NCBI GenBank assembly: GCA_034112325.1
Contig: JAWUVO010000108.1
Coordinates: forward strand, 1-64,000
DNA from: Bermanella sp034112325
GTDB taxonomy: Bacteria; Pseudomonadota; Gammaproteobacteria; Pseudomonadales; Oceanobacteraceae
DNA length: 64,000 nt
Reading direction: 5' to 3'
A model generated the notes under the pieces. It saw only the letters and a list, made by a program, of their open reading frames with translations, made no database searches and was not told where the DNA came from. The position numbers and the translations under genes are program-made. Positions 62,001-64,000 of the stretch are shown here, one piece after another (positions within the stretch are counted from its first letter, which is position 1; each line of letters opens with the position of its first letter).

Positions 62001-63923
62001 TTAAATAATAGCCAATTCTAATTTACGGTTTTCAAGGTCAATACTTTTAACAGACACTTTAACCGCTGTATTAAGCTGATAGCTAACCTCACCTTTTTTG
62101 TGAGTCAGGTATACCTTATCAAAATCGAACTTCTGTTTTCTTAAATCAACAAACCCATCCAAACCAATTTCAGTTAGTTGAACAGTAAAGCCACCTTGGT
62201 TAAGTTGTACAATACTTCCGTCAAATTCGGTTTGGGTGCTATTGGCTAAAAACTGAAGTTTTAACCAGTTCTCAGCTTGGTAAACGGCATTACGGCCAGT
62301 TATTAAGCGCTCTTGTAAATTTGCGATAACATCTTCTGATAATACTGGGGCTTTTTTACCAGACAGTTTCGATTTAATAATACGATGAACCAATAGGTCA
62401 TTATATTTACGAATAGGAGATGTGAAAGTCGAATACATATCAAAGCCCATACCCTGGTGTGGTTTGGCTGTTGTGGTAAATTCACTGCGAATCAAAAAGC
62501 GGCTAAACAATGTTTTAAGTGGCACTTCCGATTCACATGAAACCAGTGCTTGGATTAAAGCTTTGTAGCCCTCAGCCTGAGTAAAGTCACCTTCAAACTT
62601 AATACCTTGCTGTTCAATAATAGTTTTTATATCACCAATGCGTTCGGTTCTAAAACCAGCATGTTCGATAAATAAGCCCAAATCAGAATCAGCCATAAAA
62701 CGTGCGCTAGAAATATTGGCAACTAGCATAGCTTCTTCAACTAATTTTTGTGCTGTATTGCGGTCGGCTTTCAAAATAGTTTGAATCTTACCGTTGTCGC
62801 CTAGTGTTAAATAGTAGTCAGGGCGATCGTCCATAATTAAGTTATTGGCGTCGCGGAATGTGTTTAACGCGCGGGTACAGGCATGTAACGTTCTAACATG
62901 ATCCGTTAAGCTTTCATCAAGTACATCGGCGTTGTCATCTAAAAAGTCACTTACTTGGTTGTAGTTAAGCTTGCCTTTAGAATTAACAATGGCTTCGGAA
63001 AAACTAAAGCCGGTATTTTCACCCGACTCAGATATTATCATTTTACAAACCAGCGCCAAACGATCTTGCTTTTCTAGTAAAGAACACAATCCGTTAGATA
63101 GTTCTTGTGGCAGCATAGGTTGGCTGCGACCAGGAAAATAAAGCGAGTTACTGCGACGGGCTGCTTCTTTGTCTAATGCGGTATTCATACCAAACCAAGC
63201 ACTAGGATCGGCAATCGCCACATATAAATTGAAACCAGATTGAGTCTTTTCTGCGTAAAGTGCGTCGTCCATATCGCGGGTATGCTCGCTGTCTATGGTC
63301 ACAAACGGTAGGGCAGTTAAATCTTCGCGGCCTTGGCTGAGTGTTGGAATATTATCTTCAGCTAATAACGCCAGTTCAGATGGCGTAGTTTCTGGCCATT
63401 CGTGGCTTATTTTAAATTTCTCAATTGAGTATTGGCGCTCAAAACCGGCATCTTCTATGCGGCCCAGTTTTTTGCTCACTTTAGCCTGTGGTTTGCCACT
63501 AGGAAAAGGATGGCGGGTCACTTCGCACGAGATCCAGTCATTTTCTTCAATACCTTCACAGGCTGAAGGCGGCAGATACAGCCAGGTGCTTAAACCATTA
63601 ACATCGGGCACTGCAAATTGAGCTTTGCCCTTTTTAAGAAAGCGTCCAGTAAAGGCTTTAAAATCAGAAGAAATAAGTTTTTCTACTACCGCTTGAGTTT
63701 TACCTTTATCGTCTTCAATAGTGGTAAATTGAATAGTATCGCCGGGGAATACCTTGCCCATTTCATCAGGGGTTAAAAAGTAAGATTCCCCTTTTTCGGT
63801 GGCAACAAAGCCGAATCGACCCTGACTACCGCGAACAGTGCCTTTAAGTATAGAAGCCTGATGGGTTTCATTAATCTGGGATTTGAGTGCTTTTAGCTGT
63901 GATAGGCTATCAATATTTAGCAT
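62001..63923 (-). CDS. rnb: Exoribonuclease II
   Basis: The protein has 640 residues, the size of E. coli RNase II (644). Cold-shock-like domains in the first 190 residues, then the RNB domain with the metal-binding cluster TIDSEHTRDMDDALY, the block LYFPGRSQPMLPQELSNGLC, and a C-terminal S1 domain (about 560-640, GFTVQLTEIGLDGFVDL). It degrades single-stranded RNA from the 3' end. The shorter size and absence of the Lys-rich tail point to RNase II, not RNase R. Confidence 0.88.
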   Translation of the reverse strand: MLNIDSLSQLKALKSQINETHQASILKGTVRGSQGRFGFVATEKGESYFLTPDEMGKVFPGDTIQFTTIEDDKGKTQAVVEKLISSDFKAFTGRFLKKGKAQFAVPDVNGLSTWLYLPPSACEGIEENDWISCEVTRHPFPSGKPQAKVSKKLGRIEDAGFERQYSIEKFKISHEWPETTPSELALLAEDNIPTLSQGREDLTALPFVTIDSEHTRDMDDALYAEKTQSGFNLYVAIADPSAWFGMNTALDKEAARRSNSLYFPGRSQPMLPQELSNGLCSLLEKQDRLALVCKMIISESGENTGFSFSEAIVNSKGKLNYNQVSDFLDDNADVLDESLTDHVRTLHACTRALNTFRDANNLIMDDRPDYYLTLGDNGKIQTILKADRNTAQKLVEEAMLVANISSARFMADSDLGLFIEHAGFRTERIGDIKTIIEQQGIKFEGDFTQAEGYKALIQALVSCESEVPLKTLFSRFLIRSEFTTTAKPHQGMGFDMYSTFTSPIRKYNDLLVHRIIKSKLSGKKAPVLSEDVIANLQERLITGRNAVYQAENWLKLQFLANSTQTEFDGSIVQLNQGGFTVQLTEIGLDGFVDLRKQKFDFDKVYLTHKKGEVSYQLNTAVKVSVKSIDLENRKLELAII

Positions 63924-63953
63924 GACGCGACTTAATTAAAAAATATGCTGCAC

Positions 63954-63959
63954 ATAATA
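63954..63959 (-). promoter_or_regulatory. Possible extended -10 box of rnb
   Basis: Minus strand reads tggtattat (tattat with tg one base upstream), about 30 bp before the start. No good -35, as is common with extended -10 promoters. Confidence 0.3.
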
Positions 63960-64000
63960 CCAGTTTGCCTGTGTATGCGGTACAGCCTATCGTGCTTTAT

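Overview
The window reads as chromosomal DNA of a free-living, probably marine, gammaproteobacterium with moderately low GC (about 40% by eye, not computed). The evidence is the set of proteobacterial housekeeping families (CvfB, RNase II, TcdA, RmuC, ModABC, MoaBCDE/MoeA, MoaB rather than MogA) mixed with families common in marine gammaproteobacteria: a DUF6279 lipoprotein, DUF3047, the SO2930-type dihaem cytochrome with its beta-helix partner, and a C13 peptidase with MORN repeats. I cannot name the genus. No rRNA, tRNA, CRISPR array or intact transposase was seen.

Layout. 1-267: end of a cvfB-like gene. 0.4-11.4 kb: a trans-envelope machine locus. Two outer-membrane beta-barrel proteins (minus strand) diverge from a plus-strand operon of a coiled-coil exported protein, three TPR proteins (two of them lipoproteins), a small exported protein, a TolQ/ExbB-type channel, two ExbD-type proteins and a TonB-like AgmX/PglI-type protein. 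The gene set matches the core of the Agl-Glt machinery known from Myxococcus gliding. 11.8-17.6 kb: a large repeat-rich lipoprotein, a DEDDh exonuclease and a MORN/C13 peptidase. 17.6-28 kb: MoxR/VWA pair, FKBP isomerase, HDAC-like deacylase, MDR oxidoreductase, EthD-like protein, MOSC protein, RmuC, a WYL regulator and alkaline phosphatase. 28-36.2 kb: molybdate uptake and molybdopterin synthesis (moaB-moaC-moaD-moaE-modA-modB-modC on minus; moeA on plus).

37.6-50.3 kb is an accessory island. It holds three copies of a terminator hairpin fused to RHS-repeat debris, a gene pair that looks like a type III secretion chaperone with its effector, a metallophosphoesterase with a duplicated beta domain, a more GC-rich two-gene unit (cupredoxin-like protein plus outer-membrane protein) bounded by inverted repeats beside a decayed REP-associated transposase, a small set of cassette-like genes (ABM/MarR/membrane protein, two GFA proteins) with attC-like dyads, and an orphan BMP-type binding protein. 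50.3-64 kb returns to ordinary chromosome: DUF3047 protein, glutaredoxin, CBS protein, chemoreceptor, LysR regulator, SO2930-type cytochrome/beta-helix pair, AraC regulator, TcdA, a spermidine-synthase-like protein and RNase II.

The strongest candidates for undescribed biology are the non-myxobacterial Agl-Glt-like motor, in which one of the two ExbD proteins has Asn where the proton-carrying Asp is expected, and the orphan chaperone/effector-like pair at 38.3-40.0 kb.
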